In this document: piece by piece, positions 1 through 8,760 of the stretch | How positions within the stretch are numbered: the stretch's first letter is position 1 | Layout: every line of letters begins with the position of its first letter | Assembly (NCBI GenBank): GCA_036825615.1 | Contig: DAISXY010000001.1 | Location: 186,001 to 250,000, forward strand | Reading direction: 5' to 3' | From: JAICXG01 sp036825615 | Lineage (GTDB): Bacteria > Verrucomicrobiota > Verrucomicrobiia > Chthoniobacterales > UBA10450 | Length of the DNA stretch: 64,000 bases | Notes under the pieces: generated by a model | The model's input: only the letters and a program-made list of their open reading frames with translations | What the model was told of the DNA's origin: nothing | The model's database searches: none | Position numbers and translations under genes: made by a program

Positions 1-96
1 GACGGCTGTAAACTACTCCGACAGGGCTCGTTGAGCTAGGCTGAAATCTTTCGCATCAGCCATAGGTTCCAAATACTTAGGGGTTGGGCTACGGGT

Positions 97-645
97 TTAG
101 ATCCTTGGCCGACGCACGGGAATCACGCTCATTAGCGGAGCTTCGATTTCAACTGCGCGGTTTAGGAGATCGAATAGGACACAAACTCTCTCTTTCGCCG
201 GCAGCAGGCGGGTCACAACGGCTTCCAAACCTTTGAACGGCCCGTCGGCGATGTGAATGGGTTCACCGATCTCAACCTCGTGGTCGACAGTGACTGTCTC
301 CTCGTCGCGCGTGCGCGCACGGATTGCAGCTATAATGGCCGGGTCCATCACCGCTACTTGTTCACCGAATTGGACAACCTGCCGGACACCGGCCGCATGC
401 CGCACATCGCGGTGCCGATCGGCGTAGACAAATTCGGCGAACATGTAGCCGGGAAACAGGGCTTCGACAAACCAAACACTGCCGCGCTGGGTCGAGCGGC
501 GGAAACGGAGACGAGGAGCGAAACAGTTGATCTCGAGTTCCTTCCGGAGTCCGACAGCAGCAGCATGCTCGCGCTTTGGCTGAGTCTTGAGGCAGAACCA
601 AAGTGGTTCTGTTTTCACGAATAATTGTTCAGGCGTGAGGGTCAT
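97..645 (-). CDS. NusG/RfaH-like transcription antiterminator
   Basis: The product is about 182 residues from the ATG at 645. It has an N-terminal NGN domain (roughly residues 10-110, with WFCLKTQPKREH and LFPGYMFAEF) and a C-terminal KOW-type segment (around GPFKGLEAVV). This is the NusG/RfaH/UpxY architecture. Such specialised paralogues bind elongating RNA polymerase and promote read-through of long operons, often polysaccharide clusters. It lies downstream of the outer-membrane barrel gene on the same strand, about 108 bp away, which suggests an exopolysaccharide locus continuing to the left (inference). A GTG at 702 would add 19 residues; I prefer the ATG because the NGN domain starts shortly after it, but no clear ribosome binding site decides. 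It could also be the housekeeping NusG, but no SecE or ribosomal-protein genes are adjacent. Confidence 0.8.
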   Translation of the reverse strand: MTLTPEQLFVKTEPLWFCLKTQPKREHAAAVGLRKELEINCFAPRLRFRRSTQRGSVWFVEALFPGYMFAEFVYADRHRDVRHAAGVRQVVQFGEQVAVMDPAIIAAIRARTRDEETVTVDHEVEIGEPIHIADGPFKGLEAVVTRLLPAKERVCVLFDLLNRAVEIEAPLMSVIPVRRPRI

Positions 646-753
646 CGGACGCGAGCAGATTTGAACCAAGGGTAAGATGCCACCAACTGTTCCGAGACTC
701 ACCTTCCCGCGAGCGACTGAGCAATCCCATATCGGTATTTCGCGGAACGCAGT

Positions 754-2025
754 TTAGAACTTATAACTCATCCCAAATGAGTAATGATTGCGTGAATATT
801 CGCGGTTGTTCATCGCCGAAAGAATTTGGGAATGAGCAATTCCAGCATCAATGCTAAACCTCTGGTTAACCGCATATCGGACAGTGGCCGTGGCACTCAA
901 TGCATCTTCGTCGAAGGACGGGCCAATGAGAAATGGGGGGATGACCTGCTGATTCCTGTCGTGATGGTAAAAGAATGCGAGCGATCCGCTGAGTCGCGCA
1001 GTCAGGGTTCGGCTATAAAGCACTCCGGTTCGGAATGTGGTTCGATCTTCGATGAACCGCTCGGTTCCTTGCTCGATTGAATAACTGCCGGTCCAACTCA
1101 GCTGGTCGCGCCCGTAAGTATAGTTAAGGCTCCATTCGAAATCGGGGTTCGTCTGCGTGTCGCCGATCGATGGAAAGCGGATAGATGCACCTGCCCGAAG
1201 TTGCCCGCTCAGGTGTCGGCTAAACTGATGTTCGACTCCCGCCAGAGCGAAATGAGCCGTGGAATCAAATGGGGCAGTAACGTAATCTACCAGGAGGAGG
1301 CGATAATCGCCTGTCACAACCGTGTTCCTGGTTAACGCAAAACGGAGTTGCTCGCCGAATCCGTAGGACTGACGATCTGCGAACAAGGCTGTGGCATTAT
1401 TCTCGTAACGGACAAGCTGCAGGGAAAAACTGCTGACGAGCGAGAGGCGCGGCGCAAGGGCATAGCTGAGTGCGATATTGTTGTTGGTGTTGAAATAATT
1501 CCCGCGCACACGGTCCGGTCCGACATTTTCGGCAAAGTTCGGTTCGGCTTGATAGGAGGCGAAAATGCTCGCGCTCAGAGTCAGTCGATGCGAGAAGCTG
1601 CGAGCCAAACCGAGACTGATGAATCCATCGGCATTGCTTCGTTCTCCTGCATAATCGGAAAAACCTAACCCGGCATCCAGGTTGAGCTGGAGATCCCGCG
1701 ACGGCAAATGATATGAGAGCGATACCTGCTCGCTCGTGAACCAGGCGCCACTTTTATTTGAGGTGGTTTGGGAGTTGTCATCGAATCCAGTATGAAACTG
1801 AGTGAAAATCTCCAGCCGCGGCGATGGCTTTACAAAATCGGCGGCGGTTGTGTCAGCGGAACCCCCGTCCTGCTGCGCGGGAACTTCGACCGCCGGATTC
1901 GCGTCCGAGAATACGGCGCAAGCAAGGAAGGAGAAACCCGAAAGCGCAACTGCAATCGGTCGCAGCCAGGGTTTGCGGAGCCGGGCGTTGGTCGGGAGTG
2001 GAGAAGCGTGCGTGTTGTTCGACAT
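754..2025 (-). CDS. Outer-membrane beta-barrel protein, EPS-locus type
   Basis: About 423 residues. The N-terminus has a basic stretch (RLRKPWLRP) and a hydrophobic segment ending near residue 40, consistent with Sec export. The rest alternates polar and hydrophobic residues in many amphipathic strands rich in aromatic and Ser/Thr residues, and the protein ends in Tyr-Lys-Phe, the aromatic C-terminus typical of Bam substrates. Architecture and length resemble the outer-membrane barrels of exosortase-linked exopolysaccharide loci; the neighbouring NusG-like gene supports that setting. The role in polymer export is inferred, not seen. The frame stays open to a TTG at 2103; the ATG at 2025 was chosen because the export signal follows it. 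Confidence 0.65.
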   Translation of the reverse strand: MSNNTHASPLPTNARLRKPWLRPIAVALSGFSFLACAVFSDANPAVEVPAQQDGGSADTTAADFVKPSPRLEIFTQFHTGFDDNSQTTSNKSGAWFTSEQVSLSYHLPSRDLQLNLDAGLGFSDYAGERSNADGFISLGLARSFSHRLTLSASIFASYQAEPNFAENVGPDRVRGNYFNTNNNIALSYALAPRLSLVSSFSLQLVRYENNATALFADRQSYGFGEQLRFALTRNTVVTGDYRLLLVDYVTAPFDSTAHFALAGVEHQFSRHLSGQLRAGASIRFPSIGDTQTNPDFEWSLNYTYGRDQLSWTGSYSIEQGTERFIEDRTTFRTGVLYSRTLTARLSGSLAFFYHHDRNQQVIPPFLIGPSFDEDALSATATVRYAVNQRFSIDAGIAHSQILSAMNNREYSRNHYSFGMSYKF

Positions 2026-2341
2026 TGATCGCAAGTAAAACAGCCAGGGCAAATCTAGCCCGGCGAACCGCGCCATTTGGACAGCAAACCACGTGCGAAG
2101 CAAGATAAAGTTTACGACCCGCGTTCAGACCGTTTCCGGCACTTGCGATTGTTTGCGAAGGCTAAGCGCAACAGGGCGATTGGAATCGACCCAAAGCGGT
2201 GTCCCGCAGGCAATGTCAGCATTTCGATTGCCGCCGCGGTGCTGACATCCTGTGTTACGCGCTCATACATCTGCGGGCGCCCGACAAGCCCGCAATCTCT
2301 CGTAAGTCGCATCCGGCACGCAGTATGCTCCAGAAAGAGCC

Positions 2342-2524
2342 ATGCTTTTCCTTGGCATCGGTTTCGCGCTCGGTTCGCTCCTGCTCATCATGCGGGAAGT
2401 CCGCCGCGCCCCCGAGGCGGTCGAAGGCCGGGATGGACTGACCCTGGTCGAGCGCGAAGAGCCGCGAACGACGCCCGGAAAAATCGGCCCCGCTGCGGCA
2501 GGCAGAACTTCTGCCGTAATCTAA
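2342..2524 (+). CDS. Possible small membrane protein
   Basis: A 60-residue frame with an ATG preceded by the purine-rich AGAAAGAG. Residues 1-18 are strongly hydrophobic (MLFLGIGFALGSLLLIM) and are followed by a charged tail, the pattern of a single-pass small membrane protein. It is the only plausible coding frame in the interval between the barrel gene and the Fn3 protein. I recognise no family, and a chance open frame cannot be excluded. Confidence 0.25.
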   Translation: MLFLGIGFALGSLLLIMREVRRAPEAVEGRDGLTLVEREEPRTTPGKIGPAAAGRTSAVI

Positions 2525-2694
2525 GCGGCTCCTCGCTGCGCGATCCGCTCCCGTCTCGTTCGGCACCTGTCCCCTTTTAGCTGCCCACACGAACAATTCG
2601 CGCGCGAAATTTTTCGACGCTACTGCACGCGCTGCGTTCGCACGACGCAACGCCCTGCCACTCCATGCGGCACAACGGCTGCTTGAAATGAGTG

Positions 2695-3822
2695 ATGCTC
2701 GTGCTGGAATCAGTTATCGGTCGTTCGCGGAGAGTTCTGCCCGCGTTCATGTTTTTTGCCATCGCAACGCATCTCTTCGCCGCGAACCCCGTTAGCATTT
2801 CCCTGGCTTGGGATCGCAGCACTGACACCAATGTTACTGGTTACAAGGTCTACTGGGGTGTCTCGAGCAGGAATTACATTTCGCAGCAGGACAATCTCGA
2901 TAAGACCACCGCGACTATCTCCGACTTGACGGTCGGCGTTCGCTACTATTTTGCAGTTACCGCCTACAACCAGTCCGGCTTGGAAAGCACATTTTCCGCC
3001 GAGGTCTCCGCCGTGGTCGGCGGATCCGCAACCCCTGGAGCAAGCCCGCCTCCTCAATACCTGGCTAACCTTTCCACTCGCGGCGAAGTAGCGAATGCGG
3101 ACGCGGTTCTGATTGGCGGCTTTATCATTTCGGGAGATCCCGAAAAGAAGGTCGCAATCCGTGCCCTCGGGCCGTCGCTCGCCGGTTTTGGTTTGGCGCA
3201 TCCATTGGCCGACCCGCTTCTCCAGCTCTTTGACGCGAGCGGGAACGTAATCGACGAAAACGATAACTGGACCTCGCTCGGACCGGACTCTGTTCCTGCA
3301 AATCTGCAGCCTTCGGATCCATCCGAGTCGCTCATCGTCCGGAGCCTCGCGCCCGGCGCCTATACCGCGGTCGTGCGCGGTGCGAATGGCTCTGCCGGCA
3401 CCGTGCTGGTCGAGGTGTACGATCTTGATCCTGGCAGCTCTCGCGTCTCAAATATGTCGACCCGCGGTGATGTTGGCTCCGATGATTCGGTCCTGATTGC
3501 CGGGGTCATCGCGGGAGGTACAAGCCCAAGTCAGTTGCTCCTGCGCGGAATTGGTCCATCCCTGACGGCAGACGGTGTTGCGGGGGCGCTCTCTGATCCC
3601 GTGCTCGAACTGCACAATAACGATGGCTCACTTATCTACCAGAACGACAACTGGCGCAGCACCCAGGAGCAGGATATTATCAACACCTCCGTCGCTCCGA
3701 CCGACGATCGTGAATCAGCCATCCTCGCTACCCTTCCGCCGGGTGCCTATACCGCGATTGTGCGCGGGGCGAATAACAGCGCCGGGGTTGCCCTCGTGGA
3801 AATTTACACGATCGAGAACTAG
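2695..3822 (+). CDS. Secreted Fn3 protein with two 'NLSTRG' repeats
   Basis: About 375 residues. An N-terminal signal peptide (hydrophobic VLPAFMFFAIATHLFA) precedes a fibronectin type III domain (about residues 30-105, with SISLAWDRSTDTNVTGYKVYWG). Two homologous modules of about 120 residues follow, beginning at about 121 (NLSTRGEV) and 249 (NMSTRGDV). Each contains a RxLGPSL or RGIGPSL motif, an END/QND-NW motif and the ending PGAYTAxVRGAN. These modules are frequent at the C-termini of exported verrucomicrobial proteins; their function is unknown to me, and surface display or ligand binding is inference. A GTG one codon upstream is an alternative start. Confidence 0.75.
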   Translation: MLVLESVIGRSRRVLPAFMFFAIATHLFAANPVSISLAWDRSTDTNVTGYKVYWGVSSRNYISQQDNLDKTTATISDLTVGVRYYFAVTAYNQSGLESTFSAEVSAVVGGSATPGASPPPQYLANLSTRGEVANADAVLIGGFIISGDPEKKVAIRALGPSLAGFGLAHPLADPLLQLFDASGNVIDENDNWTSLGPDSVPANLQPSDPSESLIVRSLAPGAYTAVVRGANGSAGTVLVEVYDLDPGSSRVSNMSTRGDVGSDDSVLIAGVIAGGTSPSQLLLRGIGPSLTADGVAGALSDPVLELHNNDGSLIYQNDNWRSTQEQDIINTSVAPTDDRESAILATLPPGAYTAIVRGANNSAGVALVEIYTIEN

Positions 3823-3892
3823 CCGGCGCGGGTTCTGATCTTTTTCGCTGGCGCCCGGCTGCGGAGCGCCGGAGAATCAATCACCCTAACGA

Positions 3893-4270
3893 ATGAAGCT
3901 CGAGGAGCGAATGCGCCAGCTCGGGATCGATCGCGCCGACTTGCACGAGACGTTCGCCCGTTCCTCCGGGCCGGGCGGTCAGCATGTCAACAAAGTCTCC
4001 ACCGCGGTGACCCTCACCCATCGGCCAAGCGGCGTCTCCGTGACCGTGCAGGAATCGCGTTCGCAGTCGCGCAACCGCAGCCTCGCACTCGAGCGCCTGA
4101 TCGCCGCGATCGAGCAAAAACGGGCGCAGGCGCGACGCGAGGCGCAAGCGCGCATTGCAAAGGAACGACGCCGACGTTCACCGCGCCCGGCAGCTTTGAA
4201 AAAGCGCATCCTCGAGAGCAAACGCCGGCGTTCGATCCTGAAAAAACAGCGCGCAAAACCAGTCGAGTAA
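3893..4270 (+). CDS. RF-1 domain peptidyl-tRNA hydrolase (ArfB/YaeJ-like)
   Basis: 125 residues, the length of ArfB (about 140). The catalytic GGQ is at residues 28-30 (SSGPGGQHVNK), and the C-terminal third is very rich in Arg and Lys (KKRILESKRRR), like the tail that ArfB inserts into the empty mRNA channel. The family hydrolyses peptidyl-tRNA on stalled ribosomes, releasing them without a stop codon. The codon-recognition domain of true release factors is absent. One copy of the window-wide CCTAACGA word sits immediately before the start codon (3885-3892). The next gene begins 15 bp downstream, so the two may be cotranscribed. Confidence 0.85.
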   Translation: MKLEERMRQLGIDRADLHETFARSSGPGGQHVNKVSTAVTLTHRPSGVSVTVQESRSQSRNRSLALERLIAAIEQKRAQARREAQARIAKERRRRSPRPAALKKRILESKRRRSILKKQRAKPVE

Positions 4271-4285
4271 GCGAATCGTGCGCTG

Positions 4286-5341
4286 GTGAGAAAGAAGCTG
4301 CGAATTGGAATCATCGGCGCCGGCTGGCCGGGCCAGCAACACGCGCGCGCCATCCGCGCCCTTAAGAACGCCAGTTTGGCGGGATTGGCCGAGCCAAACC
4401 AGGAGCGCGCCGACAGCTTCCGGGAAGAATACGAGCCGGCGAAAATTTATCCCGATTACACTCATCTGCTGGCGGACACGACGGTTGACGCGGTCGTCAA
4501 TTGCCTGCCCAATCATCTCCATTTCCCCGTCAGCCTGGCCGCACTCCGCGCCGGGAAGCATGTCCTCTGCGAAAAACCCCCGACCCTGAGCAGCGCAGAG
4601 ATGCGCGTCCTGCAGGAAGAAGCAGAAAAGCTCGGCCTCGTCTATTTCTTTAGCCGCCAGTTCCGGTTCACTCCCGAAATGCGAGTCGCGCACGACCTGA
4701 TCAAGCGCGGAGAGCTTGGCAAGATTTATTTCGCCGAAGCAGTCTGGGTGCGCTCCCGCGGAATTCCCGCCGGGATTGGCGGATGGTTCACGGAAAAAAA
4801 ATCCTCGGGCGGTGGCGCACTCATCGACATCGGAATTCACGCGCTCGACTCGGCCTGGTACCTGATGGGAACCCCGCGCCCGATCTCGGTCACAGCCTCG
4901 GTTTTCCAGAACTTTCGTCATTTCACCCAGGCTGCGACATTCGACGTGGAAGACGCCGCCTTCGCTTTCATCCGGTTCCAAAATAATGCGGTCGTGCAAT
5001 TGAAAACCTGCTGGGCTGGCAACCTGCCGGACGATATCCCACAAGGAACCTACTTCGGCCGTGAGCTGAACAATTCTACCGTTTATGGAACCGCGGCCAC
5101 GATTCGGCTCAAGCCGCTCACGCTCTTCCAGGATGAAAGAGGGCAACTGGTCGACAAGCCACTCCAACCAGCCGGCAACGCCGATTCTTTTGAACTCCAG
5201 ATGCAAAATTTTCTGGATGCGATCCGCGGCCAGGCAGAAGCAGTAAACAGCGCCCAACAGGCGGTCTATCTGATGGAAATGCTTGACGCCATTTACCTCT
5301 CTGGCAGCACCGGACGCGAGGTGCCGATTGCGCGCGCCTGA
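4286..5341 (+). CDS. Gfo/Idh/MocA-family NAD(P)-dependent oxidoreductase
   Basis: 351 residues from a GTG start. The N-terminal Rossmann fold opens with IGIIGAGWPGQQHARAI, and the family signature CEKPPTLSSAEM supplies the conserved EKP lysine near residue 98. The C-terminal alpha/beta domain has the GGGALIDIGIHALDSA motif with a catalytic-type Asp/His pair. Members oxidise or reduce sugars, inositols and related polyols; the substrate cannot be read from the sequence. The gene follows the ArfB-like gene by 15 bp. Confidence 0.88.
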   Translation: MRKKLRIGIIGAGWPGQQHARAIRALKNASLAGLAEPNQERADSFREEYEPAKIYPDYTHLLADTTVDAVVNCLPNHLHFPVSLAALRAGKHVLCEKPPTLSSAEMRVLQEEAEKLGLVYFFSRQFRFTPEMRVAHDLIKRGELGKIYFAEAVWVRSRGIPAGIGGWFTEKKSSGGGALIDIGIHALDSAWYLMGTPRPISVTASVFQNFRHFTQAATFDVEDAAFAFIRFQNNAVVQLKTCWAGNLPDDIPQGTYFGRELNNSTVYGTAATIRLKPLTLFQDERGQLVDKPLQPAGNADSFELQMQNFLDAIRGQAEAVNSAQQAVYLMEMLDAIYLSGSTGREVPIARA

Positions 5342-5409
5342 AAAAATCCCGCTCCAGAGCCGACCGGGAAGACCGTTTTCATCGAATCAGGTTTGTTAAT
5401 CAACCACTT

Positions 5410-5586
5410 ATGAAAAAACTGATTCTCTTACTCCCGGTTCTGCCGGTTTGCGCTCTTGCCCTCTCGTCCTGCACGACGGTAGTGAAAGAGCCTGCCACTG
5501 CGACCACGACGACGCACAGCGAGACGGTGGAACGGACTCCGACCACCACCAGTACCACAGTCACTCACCAGGCGGGCGGCTACTAA
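5410..5586 (+). CDS. Small Thr-rich lipoprotein (58 aa)
   Basis: The frame encodes 58 residues. It starts MKKLILLLPVLPVCALALSS and has a clear lipobox with Cys21 (LSSC). The mature part is only about 38 residues and is dominated by threonine, valine and glutamate, ending QAGGY. It is predicted to be a lipid-anchored peptide of the envelope. It is followed by a strong hairpin, which supports it as a real transcription unit. Similar tiny verrucomicrobial lipoproteins exist, but I know no function. Confidence 0.6.
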   Translation: MKKLILLLPVLPVCALALSSCTTVVKEPATATTTTHSETVERTPTTTSTTVTHQAGGY

Positions 5587-5606
5587 GCCCGGGCTGCAAC
5601 GCTGGT

Positions 5607-5638
5607 GAAAGGGAGGCGCGCTTGTCGCCCTCCCTTTC
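5607..5638. terminator. Hairpin between convergent genes
   Basis: A perfect 10-bp stem (GAAAGGGAGG with CCTCCCTTTC) closes a 12-nt loop just after the small lipoprotein gene and before the convergent end of gyrA. There is no clean U-run, so termination on either strand is inferred from position and stem strength. Confidence 0.5.
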
Positions 5639-5665
5639 CGGCGAGTGCTCGTGCGCCGGCGCCCT

Positions 5666-8245
5666 CTAACTGGTTTCTGCCGCTTCTTCCGCGGCCTGGC
5701 TCACCACCGGCGCAATCGCCTGAAGTTTTTCCCCGCTCTTCAGATTCATCAACTTCACCCCTTGCGCATTGCGTCCAGTCTCGCGGATCTCCGCGACACG
5801 TGTGCGTACCATCTGGCCTTTGGTCGTGATGAGCATCAACTCATCCTTATCCGTAACCGTCAGCGCGCCGACGACTCGCCCGGTTTTCTCGCCCGTCTTC
5901 ATCGTAATGATGCCCTTGCCGCCACGTTTCTGCCTGCGGTAATTATCGAACGCGGTCCGCTTGCCGATCCCATTCTCCCCCGCAACCAGCAGCATCGCTC
6001 CGTTGTTCACCAACGCGATCCCGACAACATGATCACCTTTCTCCGGCCGAATGCCCCAAACCCCGACCGTGTTGCGCCCCTGGTCACGTAACTCGTCTTC
6101 ATGAAAGCGCAGGCTCATGCCTTTCGCCGTGATGATCACAATTTCATTGTCGCCATTGGTCAGAACGGCATCGATCAGGCAATCATCGTCTTCGATCTGG
6201 ATGGCAATGATACCGCCTTTGCGAACATTCGCGTAATCCGACAGGTTCGACTTCTTGACGATTCCGCTCCGGGTCGCGAAGACGATGTGCAGGTTTTCAT
6301 CCCAGGTCTCGTCGACCGTGTTCGCGCCCGTTCCGCTGCTCTTTGACTGGATCCGTATCGTTGCGGCGATTTTCTCGCCCGCGCGCAGCTCGAGCAGGTT
6401 CGCAATTGAGCGGCCCTTGGAAGCGCGCCCCATCTCCGGAATCTCATAAACCTTCTCGACGTAACAACGCCCCGACTCCGTGAAGAACATCAGATAGTCG
6501 TGGGTCGTGGCAGTAAAGAGGTGCTCGACGAAATCGCCTTCTTCCTCCTGCGTCGCGCCCTCGCGGGTCTGCATTCCGATCACCCCTTTGCCTCCACGGC
6601 GCTGCGCGCGGAAGGCGCTCACCGCCGTCCGCTTGATAAATCCGCCATGCGTTATGCTGATGATCGTGCCTTCGTTCGCGATGAGATCTTCCATGTTGAT
6701 CTCACCTTCGTCGGGCACGAGCTGAGTTAGACGAGGGCCGGCATACTTTTGCTGAATCTCGCGCAGTTCCTTCTTGATGAGCTGCAGGACGCGCTGTTCC
6801 TTCGCCAGGATATCACGCAGGTCTTTGATCGTCTCGAGCAACTCCTTGTACTCATTCACGATCTTCTCCCGCTCCAGCCCGGTTAGCTGGTAAAGGCGCA
6901 AATCGAGAATCTGGTTGGCCTGATGTTCGCTAAAGGCATAGCGGCCTTCCAGCAGGCGCGCCTCGTTTCGAATCAGGATCCCGATCTGTTCGACCTGCCG
7001 CCGCGTGAATTCAAACGCCAGTAACTTCACTCGAGCTTCTTCACGATTGGCTGACCCGCGAATGATCCGGATGAACTCATCCAGATTAGCCAGCGCAATA
7101 AGATAACCTTCGAGTGTCTCCGCACGCTCCTCAGCTTTACGTAACTCAAAACGCGTGCGGCGCAGCACCACTTCCCGCCGATGCTCGATGAAGGCCGCAT
7201 TCGCTTCCTTCAGCGAAAGCAGCTTCGGCTTGCCATGATCAATCGCGAGCATGTTGACCGCGAAAGAGGATTCCATCGCGGTATGCTTGTAGAGATTGTT
7301 GATCACGACCTTCGGGTTCGCGTCGCGCTTGAGCTCGATCACGACCCGGGTGTTCTCGTCTGACTCATCGCGGATCGCGGTGATGTCACTCAGGACCTTG
7401 TCATTAACGAGCTGCGCGATACGCTCGACCAGGGTGGCGCGATTGACGTTGAAGGGAATTTCCGTAATCACGATCTGCTCGCGATTACCCTTTAACTCCT
7501 CCACCCCGGCCTTGCCGCGCACTTTGATGCTACCCCGGCCTGACTCGATGTACTGTCGAATTCCCGCCACCCCGCAGATCGCGCACCCGGTTGGAAAATC
7601 GGGCCCTTTGACATGCTTGAGAAGCCCGTCCACGTCGATGTCGGGATCATCAATTTGCGCGCAAATCCCATCGATGACTTCACCGAGGTTATGCGGCGGG
7701 ATGTTTGTCGCCATGCCAACGGCAATGCCTGTGCCTCCGTTGACGAGGAGGTTTGGAAATGCCGCCGGAAAAACAGTGGGTTCCGTCCGCGTTTCGTCAT
7801 AGTTAGGGACAAAGTCGACCGTGTCCTTCTCCATGTCGGTCATGAGCGCGGCTCCGAGATGAGTCATACGCGCCTCGGTGTAACGCATGGCCGCGGGCGG
7901 ATCGCCTTCGACTGACCCAAAGTTACCCTGGCCATCGACGAGCGTCTCACGCATCGCCCAGGGCTGAGCCATGTGCACGAGCGTCGGGTAAATCACCGCT
8001 TCGCCGTGCGGGTGATAGTTACCGCTCGTGTCACCACAGATCTTCGCACATTTTCGATGTTGCCGGTTCGGGAAAAGCGATAAGTCATGCATCGCATAAA
8101 GAATGCGACGCTGTGACGGTTTCAGTCCATCCCGCGCATCCGGTAAAGCGCGAGAAATAATAACCGACATCGAGTAATCGAGGAACGATCTGGAGACTTC
8201 CTCAGCTACATTAACGGGTTCGACTTTTTCGTTCGGATTAAACAC
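5666..8245 (-). CDS. gyrA: DNA gyrase subunit A
   Basis: 859 residues. The catalytic tyrosine is Y122 (AAMRYTEAR). The C-terminal domain carries the GyrA-box (QRRGGKG) needed for DNA wrapping, plus a second related RQKRGGKG, which separates it from ParC. With GyrB it introduces negative supercoils using ATP. In the quinolone-determining region the positions matching E. coli Ser83 and Asp87 are Ala83 and Pro87 (GEAVIYPTLV). It is the last gene of a gyrB / four-helix / gyrA array on the minus strand; AATGACG repeats lie in its leader at 8257-8288. Standard length, no sign of damage. Confidence 0.97.
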   Translation of the reverse strand: MFNPNEKVEPVNVAEEVSRSFLDYSMSVIISRALPDARDGLKPSQRRILYAMHDLSLFPNRQHRKCAKICGDTSGNYHPHGEAVIYPTLVHMAQPWAMRETLVDGQGNFGSVEGDPPAAMRYTEARMTHLGAALMTDMEKDTVDFVPNYDETRTEPTVFPAAFPNLLVNGGTGIAVGMATNIPPHNLGEVIDGICAQIDDPDIDVDGLLKHVKGPDFPTGCAICGVAGIRQYIESGRGSIKVRGKAGVEELKGNREQIVITEIPFNVNRATLVERIAQLVNDKVLSDITAIRDESDENTRVVIELKRDANPKVVINNLYKHTAMESSFAVNMLAIDHGKPKLLSLKEANAAFIEHRREVVLRRTRFELRKAEERAETLEGYLIALANLDEFIRIIRGSANREEARVKLLAFEFTRRQVEQIGILIRNEARLLEGRYAFSEHQANQILDLRLYQLTGLEREKIVNEYKELLETIKDLRDILAKEQRVLQLIKKELREIQQKYAGPRLTQLVPDEGEINMEDLIANEGTIISITHGGFIKRTAVSAFRAQRRGGKGVIGMQTREGATQEEEGDFVEHLFTATTHDYLMFFTESGRCYVEKVYEIPEMGRASKGRSIANLLELRAGEKIAATIRIQSKSSGTGANTVDETWDENLHIVFATRSGIVKKSNLSDYANVRKGGIIAIQIEDDDCLIDAVLTNGDNEIVIITAKGMSLRFHEDELRDQGRNTVGVWGIRPEKGDHVVGIALVNNGAMLLVAGENGIGKRTAFDNYRRQKRGGKGIITMKTGEKTGRVVGALTVTDKDELMLITTKGQMVRTRVAEIRETGRNAQGVKLMNLKSGEKLQAIAPVVSQAAEEAAETS

Positions 8246-8256
8246 GGGTCGTGACT

Positions 8257-8288
8257 AATGACGAATGACGAATGACGAATGACGAATG
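8257..8288. repeat. Tandem AATGACG heptamers in the gyrA leader
   Basis: Four complete copies plus part of a fifth of the 7-bp unit AATGACG run head to tail between the four-helix gene and the gyrA start. Inverted copies (CGTCATT and related ATTCGTCATTAG text) lie at 8711-8760 on the other side of the four-helix gene, so the gene is bracketed by inverted arrays. Confidence 0.8.
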
Positions 8289-8299
8289 CAAAACAGAGA

Positions 8300-8743
8300 T
8301 CACCGACTTCGACAGATCTTTGCGAAAATCAGATGGAGCTCACGGGCTTCACGCCAAAGCTCGCGCGCAGCCGGTTTCAGTTCAGGAACTGCACGAACAA
8401 TCATGCGCAGGAAGTGTTTGGTTTCACGCGCTTCTTTACGACACGTACCAACTCGCAGGAAAAATTCTTTGCGTGAAGACGCATCGTCGGCCTCGCAGTA
8501 ATTGGCTCCGACGCTCGTTCCGGCGCCGACCAGTTGACTGATCAAGCGGGTCGTAACCGGATTTTGTGGGATGGTTCGCGCGAAATCGATCACAGCTTCT
8601 CCAAACCGCGCCGTCCGCTCTTCGAGGTCGTACTTCGGCCCGCCACTGGGCTCCTCCCGGATAACGACGCAATCGCCGAACCAAAACGCCCACTCATCGG
8701 CCTCGCAGGGCTCGTCATTTGGCATTCCTTCGTCATTAGACAT
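8300..8743 (-). CDS. Four-helix-bundle protein (23S rRNA IVS / S23 family)
   Basis: About 147 residues. The helical core begins near YDLEERTARFGEAVIDFA and contains the family hallmarks LISQLVGAGTSVGANY and KEFFLRVGTCRKEARETKH. Members are encoded inside intervening sequences of 23S rRNA genes and, as here, at scattered intergenic sites; they form pentameric bundles related to the diversity-generating-retroelement protein Avd. The biochemical role of free copies is not established. The N-terminal residues (MSNDEGMPNDEP) are simply translated flanking repeat, so the true start may lie further in. The ORF can be extended into the end of gyrB. It sits between gyrB and gyrA on the same strand and would be cotranscribed. 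Confidence 0.8.
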   Translation of the reverse strand: MSNDEGMPNDEPCEADEWAFWFGDCVVIREEPSGGPKYDLEERTARFGEAVIDFARTIPQNPVTTRLISQLVGAGTSVGANYCEADDASSRKEFFLRVGTCRKEARETKHFLRMIVRAVPELKPAARELWREARELHLIFAKICRSR

Positions 8744-8760
8744 TCGCCATTGGTCATTCC
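8711..8760. repeat. CGTCATT-type array on the gyrB side of the four-helix gene
   Basis: Degenerate repeats of CGTCATT, ATTCGCCATT and GGTCATTCC separate the gyrB stop from the four-helix gene. They are inverted relative to the AATGACG units at 8257-8288. Such arrays are a recognisable companion of four-helix (IVS-type) genes in environmental bacteria. Confidence 0.65.

Noticed and set aside
1226..1250. tRNA T-loop-like text GTTCGACTCCC
   Set aside because: It lies inside the barrel coding sequence and no acceptor or anticodon stem can be built around it.
2077..2650. Several overlapping frames of 66-167 residues downstream of the barrel gene start
   Set aside because: They look like Arg-rich shadows; only the small hydrophobic frame at 2342 has any membrane-protein character.
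4178..5257. 359-residue open frame antisense to the Gfo/Idh gene
   Set aside because: It has no family motifs and mirrors the codon structure of the clear oxidoreductase on the other strand.
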